A program made the translations under genes and the position numbers. A stretch of 64,000 nt of DNA from Stenotrophomonas sp. SY1 (lineage in GTDB: Bacteria; Pseudomonadota; Gammaproteobacteria; Xanthomonadales; Xanthomonadaceae), in assembly GCF_021202945.1 (NCBI RefSeq), contig NZ_JAJOYR010000001.1, forward strand, positions 1,655,543 through 1,719,542, given 5' to 3'. Every line of letters begins with the position of its first letter. Position 1 is the first letter of the stretch. Of this stretch, positions 25,355 through 33,971 are shown one piece after another. The notes below the pieces were generated by a model that saw only the letters and a program-made list of their open reading frames with translations, did no database searches and was not told the origin of the DNA.

Positions 25355-26094
25355 GTGCGCAGCCGATGGCTGTGGGTGCCCCGGCATTGGCTGGCAAGGT
25401 GATTCTGGTGGCCGGTGCGGCCGGCGGCCTGGGAAGTGCTGCCGCCAGGGCCTGCGCCAGCGCAGGTGCGACGGTGGTGTTGCTGGGCCGCAAGGTGGCC
25501 AAGCTCAACCGGGTCTACGACAGCGTCGCCCAGCTCGGCCCGGAGCCGCTGCTTTATCCGCTGGACCTGGAAGGAGCGACCCCGGACGACTACGCGGCAT
25601 TGGCTGAACGGCTGGAGTCGGAGCTGGGCCGGCTGGATGGCCTGCTGCACTGCGCTGCCGACTTTGTCGGGCTGACGCCGTTCGCTCTGGGCGACCCGGC
25701 CGCATTCGCGCGTGCCATCCATGTGAACCTGACCGCGCGCGCCTGGCTGACCCAGGCTTGCCTGCCGCTGCTGCGCAAGGCCGAGGACGCTGCGGTGGTG
25801 TTCGCACTGGATGACCCGCAGCGGGTAGGGCAGGCGTACTGGGGCGGCTACGGCGTGGCCCAGTACGGCCTGCGCGGCCTGCTCGACAGCCTGCACCATG
25901 AGCTGGGCAATGGCCCGGTACGGGTGAGTGGCATCCAACCCGGGCCGATGCGGACCGGCTTGCGGGCCCGTGCCTATACCCACGAAGAAGACACCACGCC
26001 GGTCGAACCGGCGCAGTACGCCGAAGCCTGCGTGCAGTTGCTGGCCGCAGATGGCGTCCGTTGGCGCGGCAAGGTACTGGACCTGGCGATGTGA
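25351..26094 (+). CDS. SDR-family (YciK-like) protein lacking the catalytic Ser and Lys
   Basis: A 247-residue Rossmann-fold protein of the short-chain dehydrogenase family. The cofactor motif is GAAGGLG (22-28), and NLTARAWL keeps the Asn of the tetrad. The active-site block reads VVFALDDPQRVGQAYWGGYGVAQ: the catalytic Tyr is present (167), but the Lys four residues later is Gln (171) and the Ser 13 residues before the Tyr is Asp (154). YciK-like relatives have SS and YATSK there. The protein therefore looks impaired as a dehydrogenase; a regulatory or binding role is possible. Start is GTG overlapping grxD; marC overlaps its stop. Confidence 0.85.
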   Translation: MSAQPMAVGAPALAGKVILVAGAAGGLGSAAARACASAGATVVLLGRKVAKLNRVYDSVAQLGPEPLLYPLDLEGATPDDYAALAERLESELGRLDGLLHCAADFVGLTPFALGDPAAFARAIHVNLTARAWLTQACLPLLRKAEDAAVVFALDDPQRVGQAYWGGYGVAQYGLRGLLDSLHHELGNGPVRVSGIQPGPMRTGLRARAYTHEEDTTPVEPAQYAEACVQLLAADGVRWRGKVLDLAM

Positions 26095-26684
26095 CCATCC
26101 TTTCGGCGGCGTTGCTGCTGTTCCTGATCCTGGATCCGCTGGGCAACATCCCGGTGTTCCTGAGTCTGCTCAAGCCGCTGACGCCCAAGCGCCAGCGGGT
26201 AGTGCTGGTGCGGGAACTGCTGATCGCGCTGCTGGTGCTGATGGCGTTCCTGTGGGGCGGTAAGTACGCCCTGGAACTGATGCACCTACGGCAGGAATCG
26301 GTGGCCATTGCCGGCGGCATCGTGCTGTTCCTGATCGGCATCCGCATGATCTTTCCCCGCCCGGAAGGGCTGATGGGGGCCGTGCCTGACGGCGAGCCAT
26401 TCATCGTGCCCATGGCGATCCCGCTGGTGGCCGGCCCGTCGGGCATGGCGGCGGTGATGCTGATGGGCAGCAACGAGCCGGACCGGCTGGTGGACTGGAG
26501 CCTGGCGCTGCTGTTGGCCTGGGGAGCGACGGCGGCAATCCTGATGTCCGCGCCGCTGCTGTACAAGCTGCTGGGCGCACGCGCGCTGACCGCCCTTGAG
26601 CGGCTGATGGGCATGCTGCTCGTCGCGATTTCGGTGCAGATGCTGCTGGACGGGTTGGGAACCTATCTCGCGTCAATCAGATAA
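26091..26684 (+). CDS. MarC family integral membrane protein
   Basis: A 197-residue protein with six membrane helices, beginning ILSAALLLFLILDPLGNIPV. MarC/UPF0056 proteins were once thought to be multidrug-resistance factors and now have no confirmed transport substrate. The GTG start at 26091 overlaps the SDR stop (TGA at 26092), so expression should be coupled. The AMAIPLVAGPSG loop and the GLGTYLAS C-terminus are characteristic of the family. It ends the grxD-SDR-marC operon. Confidence 0.88.
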   Translation: MTILSAALLLFLILDPLGNIPVFLSLLKPLTPKRQRVVLVRELLIALLVLMAFLWGGKYALELMHLRQESVAIAGGIVLFLIGIRMIFPRPEGLMGAVPDGEPFIVPMAIPLVAGPSGMAAVMLMGSNEPDRLVDWSLALLLAWGATAAILMSAPLLYKLLGARALTALERLMGMLLVAISVQMLLDGLGTYLASIR

Positions 26685-26902
26685 GTGTTTGATTGGACGT
26701 AGTTCCAATTGCTGCGGTGCAAGGCAACTGTCTTGTTCCAGTCATAAACAGTGACTACCGTGTTAACCTTATCTTAACCGTTGCGGCTGCAACCGCTTCG
26801 GAAGGGACCCCCAGATTCAAGCCGATCAGGCGCCCGGTTGACCCCGGGGCTGAAGGATCGCGTTTTTTCTCAATCGCCAACTCGTTTCGAGGCTACCCAC
26901 CA
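26685..26902 (+). other. Long leader of the Oar-like TonB receptor gene
   Basis: 218 bases without a gene. Contains a less G+C-rich stretch (TGTTAACCTTATCTTAACCG, about 26759-26778) that probably holds the promoter, followed by a long untranslated leader. The short repeated TTAAC motif could be an operator; I cannot name a regulator. Confidence 0.4.
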
Positions 26903-29900
26903 ATGAACCACCCTCGCATCCGGATGTCCAAGCTTGCTCTTGGTCTCGTTGCCGCCCTTGCGGCCGCCCCGGCTTTCGCACAAAGCACTTCCGCCGGCGT
27001 CGGCGGCCAGGTCACCTCGGCTGCTGGTCAGCCGGTTGCCGGTGCTGAAGTCACCATCACCCACGTCGAGTCGGGCACGGTCAGCCGTGCGACCACCGAC
27101 GCTTCGGGTCGTTACAATGCGCGCGGTCTGCGCGTGGGTGGCCCGTACAGCATCACCATCACCAAGTCCGGCGATGGCACCAAGACCGAAGACGGCATCT
27201 ACCTGAACCTGAATCAGGTCAATACCGTCAATGCCGCACTGACTGGCGACATGGCTGCTACCAACTTGGAGGCCGTGCAGGTCATGGCCATGGCTGGTGG
27301 TTCGGAAGTATTCAGTGCCAACAAGATGGGCACGGGTACCAACGTGACCCGCGAGACGCTGGAAGCATTGCCATCTGCCAACCGCAACATCCAGGACTAC
27401 ATCCGTCTTGATCCGCGCATCTCGCAGGTCAGCAAGGCAGACGGCGCGATTTCGGCTGGTGGCCAGAACACTCGCTTCAACGCCATCCGCATTGACGGCA
27501 TTGGCGCTGGTGACCCGTTTGGTCTGGAGTCCAACAACCTGCCGACCGAGCGTCAGCCGGTGTCGATGGACGCCATCCAGGAAATCAACATCGACCTGGC
27601 CAACTACGACACCACCATCTACGGCGGTACCGGTGCGGTGATCAATGCTGTGACCAAGTCGGGTACCAATGAGTTCCACGGTACTGTCTACGGTTCGTAC
27701 CGTGACAAGGATATGGTTCGCGCCCGCCTGGAAGGAGACAAGAGCGACTTCAACGGTTTCGAGGACGAGAAGACCTATGGCATGACCTTTGGCGGCCCGA
27801 TCGTCAAGGACAAGCTGTTCTTCTTTGCCAACTATGAAAAGTATGAGCGCTCGGCTCCGGGTGTTGCGCTGAGCGACGGCCCGTACGGCAAGGGCACGAT
27901 TACCGATGCGGACGTCAAGCAGGTCCAGGACTTCATGTCGGCCAAGGGCTACGACGTGGGTGGCCTGTCTGCGCCGAGCAGCAAGACCGAAATCGAAGAA
28001 TACGCGGTCAAGCTGGACTGGAACATCAACGAGAACCATCGTGCAGCCCTGCGCTACAACAAGATGGAGCAGAACGTTATGCGCTTCCCGGGCTTGGCCT
28101 CGGGTACCGTCTCGCTGAGCAACTACTGGTACGGCCAGCCGAAGACCTATGAAACCTGGATGGGTGAACTGTTCTCCGATTGGAGCGAGAACTTCTCCAC
28201 CGAGTTCAAGGTTTCGCACAAGGATTACAGTGCCAACCGCGAGGCCCTGGTCAACCTGCCGTCGATCCGTATCAACGGTTTCGGCGCCAACAACGATGCG
28301 ATGCTGCTCGGTACCGAGCAGAACACGCACGTGAACCTGGTCGAGAGCAAGGAGCTGAGCGCCTTCGGTGCAGCGACCTGGTATGTGGGTGATCACACTG
28401 TCAAGTTCGGCTTTGATTACTCCGACAATGACCTGATGAACTTCTATGGCCGTAACCTCAACGGCGTTTACGAGTTCGCAGATCTCAATGCATTCCTGGC
28501 TGGTACTCCGAGCCGCTACCAGTTGCGCGCCCCGCGTGCCGGCGGCAGCCGCGACGATATCCCGGCAGCATTCACGCTGAAGAATACCGGTCTGTTCGTA
28601 CAGGACACCTGGGCGATCAACTACAACCTGAACCTGATGTTCGGCGTCCGCGTCGACATGCCGGACTTCAGTGACCAGCGCCTGTACAACCCGCGTATCG
28701 AAGAACTGTACGGCTACAACAACACCAACCTTGTCGATGACAAGCTGGTGCAGCCGCGCTTTGGCTTCAACTACACCTTCGACAGCGAACGTCCGACCCA
28801 GCTGCGCGGTGGTATCGGTCTGTTTGGCGGCGCTGCCCCGAACGTGTGGTTGGCTGGCGCCTATCAGAACACCGGCCTGAACTACGTCGAGTACGACCTG
28901 CGTGGTGGTAATGCGCCGGCGTTCGATCCGACGGTTCCGCCGTCCACTGCTGGGCTGACGCCGGGTTCTGCACGTGCCAACGTGGACGTCATCGCTCCGG
29001 GCACCAAGCTGCCGTCGGTGTGGAAGACAAATCTGGCCTTCGATCATGAGCTGCCGTGGTACGGCATCGTGGCTTCGGCCGAATTGCTGTACACCAAGGT
29101 CAATGACGCGCTGTACTTCGAGCGTCTGGATCTGATGGATCCGACCTTCACCGGCACGATGGACAACCGCGACAACTACTGGAACGCGGCTGGCCGCGAT
29201 CAGGCCAACTCCGGCAATTTCGGCATGGAGGCGGGCAAGATCAAGGGCAAGTCCTGCACGACTGCTCAGATCACCGCGGGTCTGTGCCCGGATGTGAAGG
29301 GCAACCGTCCGGGCGACATCGGCGACGTGATGCTGCTGCGCAACACCGACAAGGGCAGCAGCATGCAGGCGACCTTCGCGCTGAGCAAGCCGATGTCCGA
29401 CAACTGGGGTTGGTCGCTGGGTTACACCTACACCAAGGCCAAGGAAGTCAGCTCGCTGACCAGCTCGCAGAACACCTCGAACTGGAACAACACGCTGATC
29501 TTCAATGCCAACGAGAACGTCGCCTACGACTCGCGCTATGCGATCAAGGACCGCGTGACCGGTACGGTGGAGTGGAAGCACGCCTTCTTCGGTGACTACA
29601 ACACCCGCGTTGGCCTGTTCTATGAAGGCCGTTCGGGTCGCCCGTTCAGCTACATCTTCTACAACGACGCCAATGGTGACGGTGCCAACACCAACGACTT
29701 GTTCTACGTGCCGGCCGGTTACGGTGATGTGCTGTGGACCGGTGGCGCGAAGATGGAGGCGGACTTCTTCGCCTGGTTGGACAAGAACCCGGATCTGGCT
29801 GGCTACAAGGGTCAGGTCGTGCCGGCCAATTCGCATCGCGCTGGCTGGACCAACAGCTTCGACGTGCGCATCAGCCAGGAACTGCCGGGCTTCTTCAAGG

Positions 29901-30160
29901 GCCACAAGACCGAGATCGCGCTGGACATCATGAACGTCGGCAACCTGCTCAATAAGAAGTGGGGCCTGATCGACGACTATGGTTTCTATTCGACCCGTCG
30001 TATTGCCAACTACGCAGGCATTGATCCGGCCACCGGGAAGTACATCTACAACTTCAGCGGTACCACCGATAATGCTTCGATCCAGGAGAACAACAACGAC
30101 AAGGGCAACACTGCCGTGTCGCGCTGGTCGATGATGCTGAGCCTGAAGTACAAGTTCTGA
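26903..30160 (+). CDS. Oar-like TonB-dependent receptor
   Basis: A 1085-residue outer-membrane protein. After a signal peptide (1-25, ending APAFAQ) it has a carboxypeptidase-regulatory-like (SusC/Oar) N-terminal domain (about 30-110, GGQVTSAAGQPVAGAEVTIT), a plug domain (about 130-260, TYGGTGAVINAVTKSGTNEF) and a large beta-barrel ending with the outer-membrane anchor phenylalanine (MMLSLKYKF). Oar-type receptors are thought to import or bind proteins and complex glycans; the ligand is unknown. The gene has a long leader and a strong terminator, so it is expressed alone. The opposite strand is also open over most of it, which is a codon-bias artefact. Confidence 0.92.
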   Translation: MNHPRIRMSKLALGLVAALAAAPAFAQSTSAGVGGQVTSAAGQPVAGAEVTITHVESGTVSRATTDASGRYNARGLRVGGPYSITITKSGDGTKTEDGIYLNLNQVNTVNAALTGDMAATNLEAVQVMAMAGGSEVFSANKMGTGTNVTRETLEALPSANRNIQDYIRLDPRISQVSKADGAISAGGQNTRFNAIRIDGIGAGDPFGLESNNLPTERQPVSMDAIQEINIDLANYDTTIYGGTGAVINAVTKSGTNEFHGTVYGSYRDKDMVRARLEGDKSDFNGFEDEKTYGMTFGGPIVKDKLFFFANYEKYERSAPGVALSDGPYGKGTITDADVKQVQDFMSAKGYDVGGLSAPSSKTEIEEYAVKLDWNINENHRAALRYNKMEQNVMRFPGLASGTVSLSNYWYGQPKTYETWMGELFSDWSENFSTEFKVSHKDYSANREALVNLPSIRINGFGANNDAMLLGTEQNTHVNLVESKELSAFGAATWYVGDHTVKFGFDYSDNDLMNFYGRNLNGVYEFADLNAFLAGTPSRYQLRAPRAGGSRDDIPAAFTLKNTGLFVQDTWAINYNLNLMFGVRVDMPDFSDQRLYNPRIEELYGYNNTNLVDDKLVQPRFGFNYTFDSERPTQLRGGIGLFGGAAPNVWLAGAYQNTGLNYVEYDLRGGNAPAFDPTVPPSTAGLTPGSARANVDVIAPGTKLPSVWKTNLAFDHELPWYGIVASAELLYTKVNDALYFERLDLMDPTFTGTMDNRDNYWNAAGRDQANSGNFGMEAGKIKGKSCTTAQITAGLCPDVKGNRPGDIGDVMLLRNTDKGSSMQATFALSKPMSDNWGWSLGYTYTKAKEVSSLTSSQNTSNWNNTLIFNANENVAYDSRYAIKDRVTGTVEWKHAFFGDYNTRVGLFYEGRSGRPFSYIFYNDANGDGANTNDLFYVPAGYGDVLWTGGAKMEADFFAWLDKNPDLAGYKGQVVPANSHRAGWTNSFDVRISQELPGFFKGHKTEIALDIMNVGNLLNKKWGLIDDYGFYSTRRIANYAGIDPATGKYIYNFSGTTDNASIQENNNDKGNTAVSRWSMMLSLKYKF

Positions 30161-30185
30161 TCGCTTGATTGATCGGATGTAAACC

Positions 30186-30220
30186 GAAAACGGCCGGGGC
30201 AACCCGGCCGTTTTCCTTTT
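30186..30220 (+). terminator. Terminator after the Oar-like receptor gene
   Basis: Arms GAAAACGGCCGGG and CCCGGCCGTTTTC around GCAA, then CTTTT. The A-rich outer arm makes it likely to work in both directions. It lies 26 bases after the receptor stop. Confidence 0.9.
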
Positions 30221-30259
30221 CATGGGGGCAGCGCTAAAGTCGATCGCCAATGAGAAGGA

Positions 30260-31660
30260 GTGGAAGTGGAAATGACCAAGAGTGACGGAGCAGCGAGGGC
30301 GCTGCCGGTGCAGGATGCGCGGATCTACCCGCGGGGCGGGCTGGACGTGCTGTCACGCACGGAAGTGGCGCGCCTGCGCGACGCCTCCAGTGGCGGCATG
30401 CATGAACTGCTGCGCCGCTGTGCGCTGGCCGTGCTGACCAGCGGCAGTACCTCGGATGACCCGCGCGCCGCGCGCGACCTGTATCCGGATTTCGATATCC
30501 AGGTGACCCAGCAGGATCGTGGCGTCCGCATCGACCTGAGCAATGCGCCGGCGATGGCATTCGTCGATGGCGAAATCATCCGCGGCGTGGCCGAGCTGCT
30601 GTTCTCGGTGGTGCGCGATCTTGCGTACATGGCCATCGAGCTGGGGCCGGAGTATGCCTCGGACCTGGAGACCACCGATGGCATCACCAATGCCGTGTTC
30701 GGTGTGCTGCGCAATGCGCGCATCCTGCAGCCGAGCGACCCGAACCTGGTGGTGTGCTGGGGCGGCCATTCGATCTCGCGCGACGAGTACCTGTACACCA
30801 AGCAGGTGGGCTACGAGCTTGGCCTGCGTGGCCTGGATATCTGCACAGGCTGCGGGCCGGGTGCGATGAAGGGCCCGATGAAGGGCGCCACCATCGCCCA
30901 TGCCAAGCAGCGCAAGCACAACACGCGCTACATCGGTATCACCGAGCCGGGCATCATCGCGGCCGAATCACCGAACCCGATCGTCAACCATCTGGTGATC
31001 ATGCCGGACATCGAAAAACGCCTGGAGGCGTTCGTCCGGCTTGGCCACGGCATCATCGTGTTCCCGGGGGGTGTCGGTACGGCAGAGGAAATCCTGTACC
31101 TGCTCGGCATCCTGCTGCGCGAGGAGAACAAGGAAATTCCGTTCCCGTTGATTCTCAGCGGTCCGGCGATCGCTGCGCCGTACTTCGAGCAGATCGACCG
31201 TTTCATCCGCCTGACGCTGGGTGACCAGGCGGCTGAGCGCTACGAAATCGTGGTCGGCGATCCGGTGGGTGTGGCGCGCAAGATGGCGCAAGGCATCAAG
31301 CGCGTGCGCGAGTTCCGCCTGACCCATCGCGATTCGTTCTTCTACAACTGGCAAGTGGAGATCCCGCTGGATTACCAGCTGCCCTTCGTGCCGACGCACG
31401 AAGCGATGGCGGGCCTGGATCTGCACAAGGGGCGCTCGGCACCGGCATTGGCGGCCGATCTGCGGCGCGCGTTCTCCGGCATTGTTGCCGGCAACGTCAA
31501 GGAAGAAAGCATGCGTCGCATCGAGGAGTTCGGTCCGTTCCGGATCAATGGCGACACCGAGATGATGCAGGCACTGGATGCGTTGCTGCGAGCGTTTGTC
31601 GAGCAGCGCCGCATGAAGATTTCCGGCGAATACCACCCTTGCTATCAAGTGGTGGCGTGA
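30260..31660 (+). CDS. ppnN: Nucleotide 5'-monophosphate nucleosidase (PpnN/YgdH)
   Basis: A 466-residue nucleosidase of the LOG family that splits purine and pyrimidine nucleoside monophosphates into base and ribose 5-phosphate; in E. coli the enzyme is stimulated by (p)ppGpp. The catalytic LOG motifs are GCGPGAMKGPMKGA and the PGGVGTAEE block near residue 272. Both the N-terminal DUF4478-like and C-terminal DUF3412-like regions of PpnN are present, and the length matches. The start is uncertain: GTG at 30260, GTG at 30266 or ATG at 30272, the last two being downstream of an AAGGAG site. Confidence 0.92.
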   Translation: MEVEMTKSDGAARALPVQDARIYPRGGLDVLSRTEVARLRDASSGGMHELLRRCALAVLTSGSTSDDPRAARDLYPDFDIQVTQQDRGVRIDLSNAPAMAFVDGEIIRGVAELLFSVVRDLAYMAIELGPEYASDLETTDGITNAVFGVLRNARILQPSDPNLVVCWGGHSISRDEYLYTKQVGYELGLRGLDICTGCGPGAMKGPMKGATIAHAKQRKHNTRYIGITEPGIIAAESPNPIVNHLVIMPDIEKRLEAFVRLGHGIIVFPGGVGTAEEILYLLGILLREENKEIPFPLILSGPAIAAPYFEQIDRFIRLTLGDQAAERYEIVVGDPVGVARKMAQGIKRVREFRLTHRDSFFYNWQVEIPLDYQLPFVPTHEAMAGLDLHKGRSAPALAADLRRAFSGIVAGNVKEESMRRIEEFGPFRINGDTEMMQALDALLRAFVEQRRMKISGEYHPCYQVVA

Positions 31661-31709
31661 GTCGGAACAGCTGATTCCCCGGCCCCGTTGGTGGGCCGGG
31701 TTTCGGCCT

Positions 31710-31826
31710 CTGTGGGAACGGCCTTGGCCGCGAAGCCGACCGCCCGCCGGCAACTGATGCGCATGTATTTGCCGAGGTTGCCGTGACGGAAGGCTTGCCG
31801 GCTTCGCGGCCAAGGCCGCTGCTACG
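31710..31826. repeat. REP-like inverted pair between ppnN and the kinase gene
   Basis: Left unit TGTGGGAACGGCCTTGGCCG (from 31711) faces right unit GGCTTCGCGGCCAAGGCCGC (from about 31799), with GCTGCTAC after it. The end of the right unit runs into the stop codon of the convergent kinase gene (31822-31824). The pair may form a bidirectional terminator for the two converging genes. Confidence 0.7.
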
Positions 31827-32847
31827 GCGTGCTGGTGATGGGTAGCGTTATGCGGGCGATGTGGCGACCGTTTTCGCTGCGGGTGGTGACGTCACCTTCG
31901 CCGCCGGTCATGGCCTGGATGCGGGCCTTCGTCGACTCCAGGCCGACCTTGTGGCCACTGCGCAAGGGCATGCTGCCTGCTGGTGGCAGTGCATTGTCGA
32001 TGACGATGCTGACCTGGTTTTCTTCCTGCTTTACCGAGATGCGGATGTCGCCGCCATCTGGCGAGGGTTCGATGCCGTGGTGGATGGCGTTCTCCACCAA
32101 CGGTTGGATGGACAGTGTGGGGATGCGGATCTGCGGAAGCGGTGAAGGCAGCTCCCAGGTCAGGCGCATGCGCTGGCCAAAGCGGAGTTGTTCGATCTCC
32201 GCATACCGCCGGGACAGCGCGATCTCCTCGGCCAGCGGGATGTCCTGCGGACCGGCCAGCGCGGCGCGGAACAGGTCGGCGAGGTCGAGCAGCAGGCGTT
32301 CGGCGTCCTGCGGACGCAGGTGGACCAAGGCGGCGCCGGTGTTGAGGGTGTTGAACAGGAAGTGTGGGCGGATACGGGCCTGCAGCGCTTCCAGTTCAGC
32401 CTGCTTGGCGCGAACGGCCAGTTGTCGGGCGCGCCAGTGGTTCTGGTAGCTGAGCAGGGTAAGCAGTCCGGCGACAAAGGCCAGCGCCAGTGATCGGAGC
32501 AGGAGTGCTCGTCCGTCCGCATCGGATTGCTGGGGGGCACCGACCAGCTCCCAGCCGATCGTAATGACCAGTTGGGTCATCATGAGCAGCATTGCCAGCG
32601 CCAGCCAGGCCAGATGCTGTGCCGAAAGGGTATTGAGCCAACGGCGGAGTAGGTAGAGTAGGCCCAGCGTGCTCAGCAGCACCCATTGGGTTGCCAGCGA
32701 GGCCAGGCCGAACAGCATCAGCCGGTCCCGAATATGGATCGGGGACAGGGCAAGGATGGCGGCCAGTGCTTCGCCCGCCAGGATCATGGTGATCAGCGTG
32801 GTCGGCCGGAACAGGGCATCAAGGGGCTGTCTGAGGGGGGAGTTCAA
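31822..32847 (-). CDS. algZ: LytS/AlgZ (FimS)-type sensor histidine kinase
   Basis: A 341-residue membrane kinase. Residues about 17-140 form five or six membrane helices; a short linker leads to the His_kinase domain with the H-box IRPHFLFNTLN (His near 180) typical of LytS/AlgZ kinases and an ATPase domain with N-box IQPLVENAIHHGI. In Pseudomonas, AlgZ/FimS works with the response regulator AlgR to control alginate and the minor pilins of type IV pili. Here no response-regulator gene is adjacent, and the kinase is divergent from a minor-pilin operon, with 120 bases between the starts. The start codon is TTG; no ATG or GTG is available in frame before the first membrane helix. Confidence 0.88.
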   Translation of the reverse strand: MNSPLRQPLDALFRPTTLITMILAGEALAAILALSPIHIRDRLMLFGLASLATQWVLLSTLGLLYLLRRWLNTLSAQHLAWLALAMLLMMTQLVITIGWELVGAPQQSDADGRALLLRSLALAFVAGLLTLLSYQNHWRARQLAVRAKQAELEALQARIRPHFLFNTLNTGAALVHLRPQDAERLLLDLADLFRAALAGPQDIPLAEEIALSRRYAEIEQLRFGQRMRLTWELPSPLPQIRIPTLSIQPLVENAIHHGIEPSPDGGDIRISVKQEENQVSIVIDNALPPAGSMPLRSGHKVGLESTKARIQAMTGGEGDVTTRSENGRHIARITLPITSTP

Positions 32848-32890
32848 GGCTCGGGGGTTCCATCAAAGGCCGCTTGTAACTGGTTTTGGA

Positions 32891-32902
32891 CCGTCTGTCG
32901 TC
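32891..32902. promoter_or_regulatory. AlgR-like binding sequence between algZ and fimT
   Basis: CCGTCTGTCGTC lies in the divergent region. It differs from the AlgR core described in Pseudomonas (CCGTT followed by C or T and GTC) at one core position. The location between an AlgZ-type kinase gene and the minor-pilin operon fits control of that operon by an AlgR homologue. It is a visual match only. Confidence 0.35.
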
Positions 32903-32967
32903 CATCGCTGGTGGTGCTGGCTGGCGCTGGCTTAGATTAATTCATGTAAAGACGTGGAGGGGGTCGT

Positions 32968-33501
32968 ATGCGCTCACGGGGAGTGGGAGGTGTCGGTCGC
33001 AAACCGGTGCTCGGATTCACGCTGGTCGAGTTGATGGTGACCATTGCCGTGTTGGCGATCATCGCCGCCATTGCCGTACCTTCGATGCAGGGCATCATCA
33101 AGTCCAACCGGCTCAGCGCGGCGTCCACCGAACTCGTCGCCGCGTTGCAGTTGGCGCGGGCCGAGGCGGTGCGGCGGAACGCGCGGGTCACGGTATGTGC
33201 CAGTGATGATGGTCTTGCATGCACCGCAACCGACGCGTGGACACGCTGGATCGTGCTGGGCCGTGACACGGTCTCCGGTTCCGATGAGGTAATCCGCGAT
33301 TCCTCCGTCACGGGTGATCTGCAGGTATCTGGCCCGGCAGGCGGAATCCGGTTCCGGCCATCCGGGCTGCTCGACGCCGAGCAGGTCGTATCGGTGTGTA
33401 TTCCGACCGACAATCCGGCCGAAAACACGAGAACGGTGACGTTGATGGCCGGTGGCAGTATCGCCACGACCAAAACCAACGGCGGTGGGGTATGCGGATG
33501 A
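32968..33501 (+). CDS. fimT: Type IV pilus minor pilin FimT/FimU (GspH domain)
   Basis: A 177-residue pseudopilin. The prepilin peptidase site and hydrophobic helix are GFTLVELMVTIAVLAIIAAI (Glu5 of the mature protein present). A GspH-like globular domain follows with the ARAEAVRR segment typical of GspH/FimT. A strong GGAGGGGG ribosome site precedes the ATG. It is the first of six genes that build the pilus priming tip complex; it overlaps pilV by ten bases. FimT in naturally competent relatives also binds DNA. Confidence 0.92.
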   Translation: MRSRGVGGVGRKPVLGFTLVELMVTIAVLAIIAAIAVPSMQGIIKSNRLSAASTELVAALQLARAEAVRRNARVTVCASDDGLACTATDAWTRWIVLGRDTVSGSDEVIRDSSVTGDLQVSGPAGGIRFRPSGLLDAEQVVSVCIPTDNPAENTRTVTLMAGGSIATTKTNGGGVCG

Positions 33502-33971
33502 TGATTCTGAAGAAACGAGGCCGTGCACGCGAGCGTTCGCTGCCCGGCAGGATGCGCGGCGTGAGCCTGCTGGAGGTGCTGATCTCGGTGCTGATTCTTG
33601 GCATCGGCCTGCTCGGCATTGCCGCCATGCAGGCATTGGCATTGCGCGGTGGCCAAAGTTCACTTGAGAGTAGTCAAGCGGTGATGCAGACAAGTTCGAT
33701 TGCCGAATCCATGCGTGCCAACCGGGCAAATGCCGCGGCTTATGCAATGGGCATGACGTGCGCCGCCAGCGGCGGTGGAAGCCTTGCGGAGAATGACCTG
33801 GCTGCCTGGCTGGATTCGTTAAAGGATACGATGGGCGTGGAGGATGACAGCACCACCTGCGGGCGCATAGAAGCGCTGGGCAATAGTCGTTATCGCATCA
33901 CCGTGCAGTGGGACGACTCACGCTCCGGTGGCGGTGCGCAACGACAGGTCATCACCGAGGTGAGCATATGA
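33492..33971 (+). CDS. pilV: Type IV pilus minor pilin PilV
   Basis: A 159-residue pseudopilin with a long basic leader (KKRGRARERSLPGRMRG) before the processing site GVSLLEVLISVLILGIGLLG. The globular domain has paired cysteines (MTCAAS, TTCGRI). PilV helps prime pilus assembly with FimT/FimU, PilW and PilX. The ATG overlaps the fimT stop; pilW starts at its own stop codon (ATGA). Confidence 0.9.
   Translation: MRMMILKKRGRARERSLPGRMRGVSLLEVLISVLILGIGLLGIAAMQALALRGGQSSLESSQAVMQTSSIAESMRANRANAAAYAMGMTCAASGGGSLAENDLAAWLDSLKDTMGVEDDSTTCGRIEALGNSRYRITVQWDDSRSGGGAQRQVITEVSI

Noticed and set aside
26061..26090. A longer MarC start at 26061
   Set aside because: The extra ten residues lie within the conserved SDR C-terminus, and the GTG at 26091 overlaps the SDR stop in the usual coupled way.
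26870..30250. A 1126-residue open reading frame on the minus strand opposite the Oar-like TonB receptor
   Set aside because: It is the reverse complement of a strongly biased gene; long open antisense frames are expected in high-G+C DNA, and the translation has no signal, motif or ribosome site.
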